From Gluconobacter cerinus (GTDB taxonomy: Bacteria; Pseudomonadota; Alphaproteobacteria; Acetobacterales; Acetobacteraceae): 64,000 nt of DNA. Where the stretch lies: contig NZ_BEWM01000005.1 in assembly GCF_002723935.1 (NCBI RefSeq), positions 248,001-312,000 on the forward strand, read 5' to 3'. Shown here piece after piece: positions 10,383 to 19,372 of this stretch. The stretch's first letter is position 1. The number at the start of each line of letters is the position of its first letter. The notes beneath the pieces were generated by a model. That model worked only from the letters and a program-made list of their open reading frames with translations. It did not search any database and was not told where the DNA came from. The position numbers and the translations under genes are program-made.

Positions 10383-10865
10383 ATGCCACTGTACGAAAGC
10401 GTGCTCATCGCACGTAACGATGTGTCTCAGGCACAGGTCGAGAGCCTGGTTGAGACCATTGAAGCCCTGCTGACCGAGAATGGTGGTTCCATCCAGAAGC
10501 GCGAATTCTGGGGTCTCCGTTCGCTCGCATACCGCATCAAGAAGAACCGTAAGGGCCATTACGTCCTGCTCGGTATCGACTGCACGCCGGATACGCTTCG
10601 TGAAGTTGAGCGTCAGCTCGGCCTGAACGAAGACGTGCTTCGCGTTCTGACGCTTCGCGTTGACGAAATCGACGAAACTCCGTCCCCGGTTCTTGCTCGC
10701 AAGAATGATGATCGCGGCGACCGTGGTAGCTTCCGTGGCGGCTCCAAGCCGGCTGGTCGCTTCGAGAGCGGCCGTGGCGGCCCGCGTCGTGGCAGCGAAG
10801 ACCGTGAAGAATACCGTGCACGCGGCGAGCAGGACGATGCTCGTGAGGCGGCTGGAGCGGAGTAA
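10383..10865 (+). CDS. rpsF: 30S ribosomal protein S6
   Basis: 160 residues. The N-terminal 100 are the S6 fold ([57 protein letters not shown]). The remaining 60 form an Arg/Gly/Glu-rich disordered tail ([12 protein letters not shown] and [14 protein letters not shown]), longer than in E. coli. AAGGGAG lies just upstream of the ATG. It pairs with S18 on the 30S platform and heads the rpsF-rpsR-rplI operon. The 158-base leader could carry an S6:S18 autoregulatory structure, but I could not establish the conserved motif by eye. Confidence 0.96.
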   Translation: MPLYESVLIARNDVSQAQVESLVETIEALLTENGGSIQKREFWGLRSLAYRIKKNRKGHYVLLGIDCTPDTLREVERQLGLNEDVLRVLTLRVDEIDETPSPVLARKNDDRGDRGSFRGGSKPAGRFESGRGGPRRGSEDREEYRARGEQDDAREAAGAE

Positions 10866-10870
10866 GAAAC

Positions 10871-11161
10871 ATGTCCGATACAACCACCACCGACGTGAAC
10901 GACGTCAACCCAGCAGCCCGTCGCACGGCTGTCGGCGCACGCCGTCCTTTCTATCGTCGTCGTAAGTCCTGCCCGTTCTCCGGCCCGAATGCGCCGAAGA
11001 TCGACTACAAGGACGTGCGTCTTCTGAGCCGCTTCCTCTCTGAGCGTGGCAAGATCGTGCCGAGCCGTATCACGGCTGTTTCGGCCAAGAAGCAGCGTGA
11101 GCTGGCGCAGGCTATCAAGCGTGCCCGCTTCCTTGCCCTGCTCCCCTACGTCGTAAGCTGA
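10871..11161 (+). CDS. rpsR: 30S ribosomal protein S18
   Basis: 96 residues; the S18 core is [38 protein letters not shown] and [32 protein letters not shown] 25-residue N-terminal extension precedes the usual RRxKxC segment. Five bases separate it from rpsF, so the two are coupled; the products form the S6:S18 heterodimer. Confidence 0.97.
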   Translation: MSDTTTTDVNDVNPAARRTAVGARRPFYRRRKSCPFSGPNAPKIDYKDVRLLSRFLSERGKIVPSRITAVSAKKQRELAQAIKRARFLALLPYVVS

Positions 11162-11171
11162 GGAGAGCACC

Positions 11172-11765
11172 ATGTCCCAGACCGCACTGATCCTGCTCCA
11201 GCGGGTCGAGCATCTCGGCCAGATGGGCGATCTTGTTTCCGTGAAGCCGGGTTACGCCCGTAACTTCCTGCTTCCGCAAGGCAAGGCGATGCGTGCTACG
11301 GCCGCAAACCGCAAGCGCTTTGACACGGAGCGCGCCCAGCTTGAAGCGCTGAACATCAAGAAGCGCGAAGAAGCTGAGCGTCTTGCCGAACGTATGGACA
11401 GCCTGTCTGTCGTCATCATCCGTCAGGCAAGTGACAGCGGCAACCTGTACGGCTCCGTCAGCACGCGTGATATCGCTGTTGCTGCTACGGACGCTGGCCT
11501 TACGGTTGCTCGTCAGCAGGTTGTTCTGGCTCACCCGATCAAGTCTCTTGGCCTGACGGAAGCCCGCATCGTCCTGCACCCGGAAGTTTCCATTCCGCTG
11601 ACAGTCAACGTTGCACGTTCTGCTGAAGAAGCTGAGCGCCAGGCCCGCGGCGAAGCCGTTGGCGTGGAAGAAGAGGATGACAACATCCTCGGCGAACTGC
11701 AGGCAGAGAACGCAGCTGAAGAAGCTGCTGCCGAAGCTGCAGTCACGGAAGAAGCCGAAGGCTGA
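11172..11765 (+). CDS. rplI: 50S ribosomal protein L9
   Basis: 197 residues. The L9 N-domain signature is intact: [36 protein letters not shown], then a long connecting helix and the C-domain with [13 protein letters not shown]. The last 35 residues are an acidic, Ala/Glu-rich tail ([14 protein letters not shown] and so on) not found in E. coli L9. Last gene of the operon; a strong terminator follows 22 bases later. Confidence 0.96.
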   Translation: MSQTALILLQRVEHLGQMGDLVSVKPGYARNFLLPQGKAMRATAANRKRFDTERAQLEALNIKKREEAERLAERMDSLSVVIIRQASDSGNLYGSVSTRDIAVAATDAGLTVARQQVVLAHPIKSLGLTEARIVLHPEVSIPLTVNVARSAEEAERQARGEAVGVEEEDDNILGELQAENAAEEAAAEAAVTEEAEG

Positions 11766-11786
11766 TTTCGCTGGCATAGCCAACAG

Positions 11787-11822
11787 AAAACCCGGCCGGG
11801 TATTCCCGCGCCGGGTTTTTTG
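11787..11822 (+). terminator. Intrinsic terminator of the rpsF-rpsR-rplI operon
   Basis: A 10-bp stem, AAAACCCGGC pairing with GCCGGGTTTT, is followed by further T residues (TTTTTT run in all). Confidence 0.9.
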
Positions 11823-11898
11823 ATGTCTGCTCTCCCGGTCAGGCAACTGAAGACTGTGTCATGTCTTGTCATGACGCGTGAACAGGAGGGAGGCAGGC

Positions 11899-13119
11899 GT
11901 GAAACCCATTCTCGATTTCGTTCTGAAAAAATTTATTCAGGTCGGAACACTGCGAGTCACGTTCAGTGACGGCACGATACAAACCTATCGTGGGGCCTTA
12001 CCCGGCGTTGAAGCGGGCTTACATCTCAAAACAAAACAGGCTGAGCGTTCTCTGGTTATTAATTCCGGGTTGGCGTTTGGCGAAGAATACATGGCTGGCG
12101 AACTTGCGCCGGAAGGATGCACTCTTGAGACACTGATGATCGTCCTCATGGCGAACATCACCCAAGGCGGTCATGTTTTTGAAGAGATCGAGGATCGACT
12201 CCGTTATCTTCTCCGACCTTTCAAGGGGCTGAATTCCCTGAAACGGTCATGCCGGAATGTTGCGCATCATTATGATCTGAATGGTCGCCTTTATGACTTG
12301 TTTCTGGATAAGGACCGTCAATACTCCTGCGCCTATTTCCAGCGTGAAGACATGACGCTTGAGGAGGCTCAGATTGCGAAGAAGCGACATATTGCCTCCA
12401 AGTTGAATCTGAATCGTCCGGGACTGGAAGTTCTGGATATTGGGTGCGGTTGGGGCGGTCTGGCGCTGACACTGGCAAAAGAATATGGCGCAACGGTTGT
12501 CGGTATTACGCTTTCCAAGGAACAATTAGAGGAAGCGCGAGCTCGGGTGCGCGCCGAGGGGCTGGAAGGGCAGGTCCGTTTCGAGCTTATGGACTACCGC
12601 AACGTTCACCACGAGTTCGATCGTGTCGTGTCAGTCGGAATGTTCGAGCACGTTGGGCAGCCGCAATTTGAGCGCTATTTTCGCGGAATCAAGGAATGTC
12701 TGAAGCCGGATGGGGTGGCTTTGATCCACTCGATCGGCCGAACAGATGGGCCTGGAACGACTAACGCCTGGCTCCAGAAATACATCTTTCCGGGTGGATA
12801 TTCCCCGTCTTTAAGCGAGACGCTGGCTGCTGTTGAGCGCACTGGCCTTTGGATGACGGACTGCGAAGTTCTGCGTCTGCACTATGCCAAGACAATTGCA
12901 GAATGGCGTAAGCGCTTTGAGGCCAACAAACAGAAAATCATTGATCTGTATGATGAACGGTTTGTGCGGATGTTCGAGTTATATCTCGTGGGAAGCGAGC
13001 TGGCGTTCCGCGTGCAAGGGCACATGAATTTCCAGCTTCAGCTGACACGGTCCGTGGATGCTGTGCCTTTGACGCGTGACTACATGTTTGAAAGTGAGCG
13101 TGCGAAAAGCGCAGTCTGA
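11899..13119 (+). CDS. cfa: Cyclopropane-fatty-acyl-phospholipid synthase
   Basis: Transfers a methylene from S-adenosylmethionine to the double bond of membrane-lipid acyl chains. 406 residues from the GTG at 11899, chosen because AGGAGGGAGG lies five bases upstream; a GTG at 11878 would overlap that site. SAM motif I is VLDIGCGWGGLAL near 185, and VGITLSKEQ and SVGMFEHVG follow as in CfaS. The N-terminal domain has FGEEYMAGE. It stands alone between two operons. Such enzymes protect membranes in stationary phase, acid and ethanol, which suits an acetic acid bacterium. Confidence 0.95.
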   Translation: MKPILDFVLKKFIQVGTLRVTFSDGTIQTYRGALPGVEAGLHLKTKQAERSLVINSGLAFGEEYMAGELAPEGCTLETLMIVLMANITQGGHVFEEIEDRLRYLLRPFKGLNSLKRSCRNVAHHYDLNGRLYDLFLDKDRQYSCAYFQREDMTLEEAQIAKKRHIASKLNLNRPGLEVLDIGCGWGGLALTLAKEYGATVVGITLSKEQLEEARARVRAEGLEGQVRFELMDYRNVHHEFDRVVSVGMFEHVGQPQFERYFRGIKECLKPDGVALIHSIGRTDGPGTTNAWLQKYIFPGGYSPSLSETLAAVERTGLWMTDCEVLRLHYAKTIAEWRKRFEANKQKIIDLYDERFVRMFELYLVGSELAFRVQGHMNFQLQLTRSVDAVPLTRDYMFESERAKSAV

Positions 13120-13123
13120 GTTT

Positions 13124-13732
13124 TTAGACTTGGGGTTTGTAGCGAAAGCAGGATGGGTCATGATCGTGGATCAGACCCACGGCCTGCATCCAAGCATACA
13201 CGATGACAGGCCCGACGAAGCGAAAGCCTCGGGCTTTTAAAGCTTTAGAGACAGTTACTGAAAGAGGCGACTGCGCCAAGACTGCTCCGGTCGAATTATA
13301 AATCGGAGCATTCGGGACCAGGGAGGCAATGAAACCTGCGAAATCTTCGCCTTGTTCCTTCATGGCGAGGTAGGCTTGTGCATTGCCTATGGTGGCTTTG
13401 ATCTTGGCACGGGCTCGGATGATGCCGGGATCCTGCATGAGGCGGTCGATATCCTGTTCCGTAAAGAGTGCTACTTTTTCAGGGTCAAAGTTAGCAAAGG
13501 CTTTCCGAAACCCTTCGCGCCGCTTCAGAACGATCGCCCAGGATAAGCCAGCCTGAAAGCTTTCCAGAACGAGGGTCTCCCACAGTTCACGGCTATCACG
13601 GATCGGAACGCCCCACTCTTCGTCATGGTACTGGCGAAGAAGGGGGTCTGTTACGGCCCAACGACAGCGGGGAAGGTTCTCAGGCGCGGGAGCGGGCAAG
13701 ATGCAGCTCTGCAAGGCGGCCAAATTCTGCAA
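13124..13732 (-). CDS. tag: DNA-3-methyladenine glycosylase I
   Basis: Removes N3-methyladenine from DNA. The Tag signature CRWAVTDPLLRQYHDEEWGVP and the WETLVLESFQAGLSW helix are clear, and the C-terminal IHDHDPSCFRYK carries the His and Cys of the structural zinc site. The frame starts at TTG (13732) inside the rsmA 3' end, giving 202 residues and a 53-base overlap. Later TTG codons (for example that of LPAPAPENLP) could be the true start, since the conserved part begins only at residue 22. Last gene of the leftward lptF-to-tag run. Start uncertain, identity secure. Confidence 0.9.
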   Translation of the reverse strand: MQNLAALQSCILPAPAPENLPRCRWAVTDPLLRQYHDEEWGVPIRDSRELWETLVLESFQAGLSWAIVLKRREGFRKAFANFDPEKVALFTEQDIDRLMQDPGIIRARAKIKATIGNAQAYLAMKEQGEDFAGFIASLVPNAPIYNSTGAVLAQSPLSVTVSKALKARGFRFVGPVIVYAWMQAVGLIHDHDPSCFRYKPQV

Positions 13733-14504
13733 CGCTCAGGGTTTCAGCCCGGCGTGTGGGCTCGATACCCGCAGCGTCCAGAAGTGCTTCCCCACCAATC
13801 GATTTGAGAGATGATCGTAGCATCTTGCGGCGCTGTCCGAACGCGGCGGCGGTGACGCGCTCCATCGCACGAAAAAGCTCTGGTGCGGGCTGCTCTGCAT
13901 GTGGAATGAGAACCGCAACGGCCGAGTGAACCTTGGGCGGTGGGGAAAATGCCCCGGGTGGAATGCGCAGAGCCACGGAGCAGGACGCGCACCACTGGGC
14001 CAGAACAGCAAGCCGCCCGTAAGCAGACGTATCTGGCTCAGCACAGATGCGTTCAGCAACTTCAAGCTGGAACATCAAAGACAGGCGTTCCCACGAATGG
14101 GCCTGTCTCAACCAGCCAACAAGAAGGGGCGTGGCAACATTATAAGGCAGGTTGGCGATGATCTGTCTGGGAGCAGGGGCAAGGCTCGCCGCATCCAGTT
14201 TCAGGGCATCCTGCCGGATAATATGCAGACGATCCGGATAGTGCCCAGCCAGCTCTTCGAGCAGCGGCCACGCGCGTTCATCAATTTCCACAGCATCGAC
14301 GCGGCTTGCCGGACTATCGAGCAGAGCGCGTGTCAGGCCACCAGGACCAGGTCCGATTTCAACAACGCTTCGCCCGGTCAGATCGCCACCCAAGGTGACG
14401 ATCCGGGCACAAATTCCGGGATCCAGAAGAAAGTGCTGACCGAGGGATTTTTTTGCATCCAGACCGTAAGCCTGGATAGACTCTTTCAGAGAAGGAAGGC
14501 TCAC
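13680..14504 (-). CDS. rsmA: 16S rRNA (adenine1518/1519-N6)-dimethyltransferase
   Basis: Dimethylates two adjacent adenines in the 3' hairpin of 16S rRNA. 274 residues from the GTG at 14504, which lies one base after the surA stop and gives MSLPSLKESIQAYGLDAKKS; the frame is open into surA but that part has no homology. Motifs: KKSLGQHFLLD, EIGPGPGGLTRALL (SAM motif I), DAVEIDERA, and the catalytic NLPYN. Often called ksgA. It probably depends on coupling with surA because no Shine-Dalgarno is visible. Confidence 0.94.
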   Translation of the reverse strand: MSLPSLKESIQAYGLDAKKSLGQHFLLDPGICARIVTLGGDLTGRSVVEIGPGPGGLTRALLDSPASRVDAVEIDERAWPLLEELAGHYPDRLHIIRQDALKLDAASLAPAPRQIIANLPYNVATPLLVGWLRQAHSWERLSLMFQLEVAERICAEPDTSAYGRLAVLAQWCASCSVALRIPPGAFSPPPKVHSAVAVLIPHAEQPAPELFRAMERVTAAAFGQRRKMLRSSLKSIGGEALLDAAGIEPTRRAETLSVAEFGRLAELHLARSRA

Positions 14505-14505
14505 G

Positions 14506-15864
14506 TCAGTTGAGAGCCGGCTTCGCTGCGGGGCGGATATCGATGATGGACCGGCGCTGTAGATCCCGCTGGAGCTGACGGGACGCCTGCTCAACCCGCT
14601 CATTCATGAGCTGATCGGCAATTTCCCCAGGTGTCTGCTGTGCCAGATTTTTCTGCTGGCGATCACAGACCATCAACAGGGCAATACCATCCATGGACAC
14701 CAGCGGGTGGCTCACCTTGTTTATAGGCAGAGGCTCGATAATGGAGCGCATCTGGGGCGCCAAGCGTTCCAGAACCTGAGTTCCGGGATTGCTGGGACGC
14801 TTCTCACCCTGAGCTTTGTTAAGCGCTTCCAGAGCATCGCAGCTATGGATCGTTTCAACAGCGTGCGTCGCTTTCTGAAGAGCCGCCTGCTGCTGAGGTG
14901 TAGGGTTCTGTGGATTCAGCGGCGCATCAAACGGGAAGAAGGCCTGACGCAGGGCAACGAGCGTGCCCATCTGTTTGCCGACGACACGTTTGGCCTGAAC
15001 TGTTGCGATGACAAACCCGCCAGCAACCTGGATCGGGTTGGAAATGGCACCAATTGGCATCTGGCGCACGACATTCACGACCTGTGGGTCAAGGTTGTCT
15101 TCCTGCACCCAGCCCATGGAACCGCCGTCGAGCGCAGACTGTGCCTGCGAGAACTGTGCGGCAACAATAGGGAAGGGCGCGCCTTCTCGAAGCTGGGAGA
15201 TGATGGTGCGTGTGAACGTGAGTTCGTTTTCATCGTGGCGTGGGTCAGCAACAGGAACGAAAATTTCGCTCATCATGTACTGCGCGCGACCCTGCTCAGC
15301 CTGAAGGGCCTGCTCACGCTGCGCGATCTGGGTGGCTGTAATGCGGCCCCCTTCGCCCAGCTGCTCACGAAGCACCTGCATCCAGCCAATCTGCACACGG
15401 ATCTGATCGATCAGCGTTGTCAGGGAGACGCCATCGGATGCCAGACGGTCACGCAGGGCATTTTTGGGCATGCCGTTGCGCTGTTCGATGTTGCTGATGG
15501 CTCCGGCAATCTGCTCAGGCTCGACATTGATGTGTCGCTTCAGCATTTCCTGAGTCTTCAGGCGTTCTTCGATCAACTGGTGAATGATCTGGCCGCGCAT
15601 GCGGTTCATGACATCCGGGCTGACGGGCAGGCCAGTGGAAAGCACGAACAGCTTGGCGCGGTTATCCACATCACGCTGGGTCAGCACCTGACCGTTGATA
15701 ACAGCCAGGATCTGGTCTTCAGGCGGTTTCGCTGCGGGTGCCTGCTCCTTTTTGGGAGCACTCTTGTGTGCGGGTGCAGCATGCGCCACAGCGGTTGGAG
15801 CCGCCGCAGAGAAGGCCAGCAGGGCAACCAGGGCAGTAGATGCGATGCGATGGGTCTTGGACAT
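14506..15864 (-). CDS. surA: Periplasmic chaperone / peptidyl-prolyl isomerase SurA
   Basis: 452 residues with a Sec signal peptide (STALVALLAFSAAAPTAVAHA). The SurA N domain (ILAVINGQVLTQRDVDNRAK to MLKRHINVEPEQI) is followed by a parvulin domain near 195-290 (EIFVP, LDGGSMGWVQEDNLDPQVV, VAGGFVIATV). A second parvulin-like region at about 330-430 is degenerate. It chaperones outer-membrane proteins; its place directly after lptD matches LptD being a major client. Two bases separate its ATG from the lptD stop. Confidence 0.94.
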   Translation of the reverse strand: MSKTHRIASTALVALLAFSAAAPTAVAHAAPAHKSAPKKEQAPAAKPPEDQILAVINGQVLTQRDVDNRAKLFVLSTGLPVSPDVMNRMRGQIIHQLIEERLKTQEMLKRHINVEPEQIAGAISNIEQRNGMPKNALRDRLASDGVSLTTLIDQIRVQIGWMQVLREQLGEGGRITATQIAQREQALQAEQGRAQYMMSEIFVPVADPRHDENELTFTRTIISQLREGAPFPIVAAQFSQAQSALDGGSMGWVQEDNLDPQVVNVVRQMPIGAISNPIQVAGGFVIATVQAKRVVGKQMGTLVALRQAFFPFDAPLNPQNPTPQQQAALQKATHAVETIHSCDALEALNKAQGEKRPSNPGTQVLERLAPQMRSIIEPLPINKVSHPLVSMDGIALLMVCDRQQKNLAQQTPGEIADQLMNERVEQASRQLQRDLQRRSIIDIRPAAKPALN

Positions 15865-15866
15865 GC

Positions 15867-18185
15867 TCAGCCGTTAATTCCGAAAGTGCCGATCGTTTTG
15901 AACGTGAAGTTGAACATCACAGTGGTGTTCCGCTGCTCGCCGCCGATCCGTGTGTACTGTTTGATATACATGATATCCAGCCCGAAGCAGTCGTTGGAAT
16001 ACCCAATATCCCCGCCATTTGCGACGAACTGTTTCCGGGACAGACTGCGACGGAAGAAGCCTGACGCATGATACTGGCGCCAGTGGGTAGAGACACTGCC
16101 CGTAATTTCGTTCGTCTTGACCAGATAGGGCGAGTTTACGCCGCTCTCACGATAGTTGGTGGCGTAATAATAATACGGTGTCACCGGGGCATAGAGGTAG
16201 CCGGCACTGAAGCGCAAAGCCGGAATGCCGGCGCTGAACAGGCCTTCGCCGTAGTCCACCTGATGCGTCCATGGATTGTAACGACCGCGGGCCGTTACAT
16301 CGAGGTACTTGTTGGGTGTGAAGCGCACACGGCCAACCGGGTCCGAAAGATGATGATCCAGGCCGGAATACGGAATACGGTTCTTTGTGATGTGCTCCTG
16401 GATGCTTTCACCCACCAGCATGTCGATGGAATGGCCGTTCCACGTCCAGCTCTGATGAACGCCGATATTGCCGCGCAATCCGCCATCGAGGCGATCTGTC
16501 CCGGCATAGCGGTTCAGGGAGAACATGGTTGTATCGGTGAATTCGTACGTCAGGCTGTCTTCATTCGGCATATTGCTGTTGGCGGAGTTGCCGGTGTTAG
16601 GCGCGGCAATCAGCTGAACAATAGGCTCAAGAACCTGCGTGCCACGTCCGCGGGCGAAGGACCGCAGGAACGGCCAGTTCATCTTGACGGCAATCGTTGG
16701 AAGAACCTGCCCTGTGATTTTTGTGCCGCCAACGGCGTAATAGGTCGGCTGCTGTGCAAGACGAGTGGCCCGATAGACGTTTGAGTCCAACCGTGCCGTT
16801 ACAAGCCACTGCTGGCCCAGACTGTTATGGAACGGACGATCCCACTGCATCTGAAGCTGGCCGCGCTGATCAGACACGCCCTTTGTACGGTACACGTCAA
16901 AGTCTGTGGTGTTCATGCTGAAACGCCCACCCAGTGCATCAGGCTGGCCCTGATAGGCGTAGGTGAAGCGCGGCAGTGCCCATGGCAGCTCGGAGTTCTG
17001 AATGACGCCCTGGTTCAGACCCTGATAGGCCTGTGCATCGAGGCGGGCGTAGGCACCTACGCCGTAGCCTTCAAGATAGACGTTCGAGTTGAGCGATTCC
17101 TGACCGTAACCAGGGACGCGGTAATCTCGCATGTAGTTGGCAGACGTCGCCAGATTGACGTTGATCCCCGCCTGCCAATGCTTGTTGATCGCGAAATTGC
17201 CCTGACCGAACACGTAACCCTGAAGGCCATATTCGCCTGAAGAGTTGACGTTGTTTCCGAACGTATTGACGTAGCGGCTCTCTCGGTTGGTGTCGTATGC
17301 GCCACCGGCCGTGATATCCAGCGTGCCAAAGTTGAAACGGCGGCGATATTCGCTGGTGATTTCCGGACCGGTCTTTGTGGAGACCAGTCCACGCACGGTG
17401 AGGTCCTGACTGTCGTCAATGGCCCAGAAATATGGAAGTGTGAAATACGTTCCAAGATAGCGGTCATGCGGGCTGATGCCGGCCATCAGGAAGCCGCTCT
17501 GTCGTTTGACCGAAGGGTCGGACATCGAGAAGAACGGAAAATAGAACACTGGAAGGCCGAGCATTTTCAACCAGGCATGGTTGAACTCGATACGCTTGTG
17601 CTGGGCATCCTGCGTCGCGCCATAGGCCTGGAACTGCCAGAATGGCGGAGCATCAGGGTTTGTTTCGCAGATCTTGCACGCCGTATAAACGGCATGTGAG
17701 AGATCATTGATCAGACCATTGGTGCGACGCATGCCGTTACCGGCCAGCTTCGCATTATCCTGCATCTGCATGTAGATGGACGTGCCGATGCCGTCATGCA
17801 TGCCATGGCTGAATTCCATATAGGCAGCATACGTGGTGCTGCCATCTGGTTCCATGATGGCGACATGGCCGCGTGCTGCCAGAACGCCTGTGTTCCGGTC
17901 ATAGGTGATCTTGTCGGCACGGAGAGCGTGATCGCCCTGCCAGATGCGGACATTGCCTTCCCATGTGACGAGACCGTTCTTTGCGTAGCTTTCGCTGTCA
18001 GCCAGATAGGTGAGAGGGTCGTGCTCGGACGTCGGCTTGCCAATGACGATGATATGCGAATTGTCGCGCTGCATCGTATTGGCAAACATGTCCTGCGGCG
18101 CCACGAGCGCAGTTCCCGTCAGGGCGACGCCTGCAAGAGAGACGCATCTGCGGGCGCGTTTTGGGAGCCACCGGGGCACCGACAT
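15867..18185 (-). CDS. lptD: LPS-assembly outer-membrane protein LptD
   Basis: Inserts lipopolysaccharide into the outer leaflet. 772 residues from the ATG at 18185, which overlaps the lptG stop by one base (TGATG); upstream extension in frame is lptG sequence. A signal region covers about residues 1-38. The OstA/LptA-like N-domain follows (LADSESYAKNGLVTWEGNVR, GDHALRADKITYD). A large beta-barrel domain makes up the rest, with abundant alternating aromatic strands and a typical C-terminal strand ending in GTFGING. Cys in TACKICE and SNDCFGLDIMY are candidates for the inter-domain disulfide. Confidence 0.94.
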   Translation of the reverse strand: MSVPRWLPKRARRCVSLAGVALTGTALVAPQDMFANTMQRDNSHIIVIGKPTSEHDPLTYLADSESYAKNGLVTWEGNVRIWQGDHALRADKITYDRNTGVLAARGHVAIMEPDGSTTYAAYMEFSHGMHDGIGTSIYMQMQDNAKLAGNGMRRTNGLINDLSHAVYTACKICETNPDAPPFWQFQAYGATQDAQHKRIEFNHAWLKMLGLPVFYFPFFSMSDPSVKRQSGFLMAGISPHDRYLGTYFTLPYFWAIDDSQDLTVRGLVSTKTGPEITSEYRRRFNFGTLDITAGGAYDTNRESRYVNTFGNNVNSSGEYGLQGYVFGQGNFAINKHWQAGINVNLATSANYMRDYRVPGYGQESLNSNVYLEGYGVGAYARLDAQAYQGLNQGVIQNSELPWALPRFTYAYQGQPDALGGRFSMNTTDFDVYRTKGVSDQRGQLQMQWDRPFHNSLGQQWLVTARLDSNVYRATRLAQQPTYYAVGGTKITGQVLPTIAVKMNWPFLRSFARGRGTQVLEPIVQLIAAPNTGNSANSNMPNEDSLTYEFTDTTMFSLNRYAGTDRLDGGLRGNIGVHQSWTWNGHSIDMLVGESIQEHITKNRIPYSGLDHHLSDPVGRVRFTPNKYLDVTARGRYNPWTHQVDYGEGLFSAGIPALRFSAGYLYAPVTPYYYYATNYRESGVNSPYLVKTNEITGSVSTHWRQYHASGFFRRSLSRKQFVANGGDIGYSNDCFGLDIMYIKQYTRIGGEQRNTTVMFNFTFKTIGTFGING

Positions 18186-19372
18186 CAACCATCCTCCATA
18201 TGCAGCAAAAGCGCGACCGCAAGGCAGAGCCCTGCGCCCGTGGGCGCCCATGCGGCAAGAACCGGCGGCAAAGCGCCAGATTCACCAAACTGTTCAGCCA
18301 CTTTCGAGATCGTGAAAAGCGCAAAGCCTGCAGCAATTCCCGATCCCAGCATCCGGGCCACTCCGCCGCGTCGTGCGGGACGCATCGAAAACCCTGCGGA
18401 CACCAATGCCATTGTACCAGCAAGGATGGGAAGAGCCAGAAGCGATTGGAAATGTAACCTGTGCCGAATTGAAGGGAAACCGGACCGCTCCAGAAGGGAG
18501 ATAAAGCTGGGTAGAGCAAAGACCGACAGCGTATCGGGCGATGCAAAACTTTCCTGAATGCGACTGACCGTAAGATCGGACGGAAGGCTCAGGGTTCCGA
18601 TTTTTTCCGGCAGATGATCCGGATGCAGCAGGGACGAATCATTCAGGCTCCACTGCTGATGGGCGAGTGTTCCGGTTGGCGCTTCGACGCGGACGATCAG
18701 ACGATCCCGGTCATCCAGGCGGAAAATGGTCACGCCGGAGACATCGAGCGTATCCTGCGCAAGTTTGACGTTCTGGGCGTGGAGAATGGCGACGCCGTGT
18801 GGCGTCAGTCCATCGTCGGCCTGCCTGAGCCAGAGTTCGCCGCCTTTGAGTGTGAGAACGCCACCACCCGTTCGAAGATAAGACTGATCCAGAAGCTCCG
18901 CCTGCCGATACATTGACGAAGAAAGGGCTGAGATGCCGGTGGTTGTGAACAGACCGATCAGGAGGGCGCAGGAGAGAGGGCTGGCAAGGAACTGCCAGGC
19001 AGAGATCCCCGCGGCTCTGGCGACAATGAGTTCGGACGACCTTGTCAGGCGGGAAAAGCAGACAATTCCGCCAAGCAGAATACCAAACGGCAGCACGTAA
19101 ATGACGTAATACGGAATGTGCAGCCCTGCGATTTCAAGAATGAGGCTGGTGGGCACATTGGGTCGGGTTGCGGCGCGCCTGAGCAGATCAATGAAGTCGA
19201 ACAGGGACACAAGCCCTGTCAGAGCCAGAACCATCGACAGCGTATTTAACGTGAAATGACGTGCGATGTAGATCGCCAGGGTCGTAGAAAACCCGACTTC
19301 CGCTTCCTGTGGTCTCAGGGTGTGGATGAGCGTGGAAAACCAGCTGCGATACCCGTCAGTGGTGGATTTCAT
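18185..19372 (-). CDS. lptG: LPS export ABC transporter permease LptG
   Basis: 395 residues from the ATG at 19372, overlapping the lptF stop (ATGA); longer frames run into lptF. Six transmembrane helices in the LptF/G arrangement: three before and three after a periplasmic beta-jellyroll domain (about 130-290). ARHFTLNTL, PYYVIYVLPFGILLGGIVCFSRLTRSSELIV and the RAAGIS coupling helix are typical. With LptF and the LptB ATPase (not in this window) it extracts LPS from the inner membrane. Confidence 0.93.
   Translation of the reverse strand: MKSTTDGYRSWFSTLIHTLRPQEAEVGFSTTLAIYIARHFTLNTLSMVLALTGLVSLFDFIDLLRRAATRPNVPTSLILEIAGLHIPYYVIYVLPFGILLGGIVCFSRLTRSSELIVARAAGISAWQFLASPLSCALLIGLFTTTGISALSSSMYRQAELLDQSYLRTGGGVLTLKGGELWLRQADDGLTPHGVAILHAQNVKLAQDTLDVSGVTIFRLDDRDRLIVRVEAPTGTLAHQQWSLNDSSLLHPDHLPEKIGTLSLPSDLTVSRIQESFASPDTLSVFALPSFISLLERSGFPSIRHRLHFQSLLALPILAGTMALVSAGFSMRPARRGGVARMLGSGIAAGFALFTISKVAEQFGESGALPPVLAAWAPTGAGLCLAVALLLHMEDG

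Noticed and set aside
14707-16071. Plus-strand open frame spanning surA and lptD (454 codons)
   Set aside because: Opposite two certain genes; no ribosome site and shadow composition.
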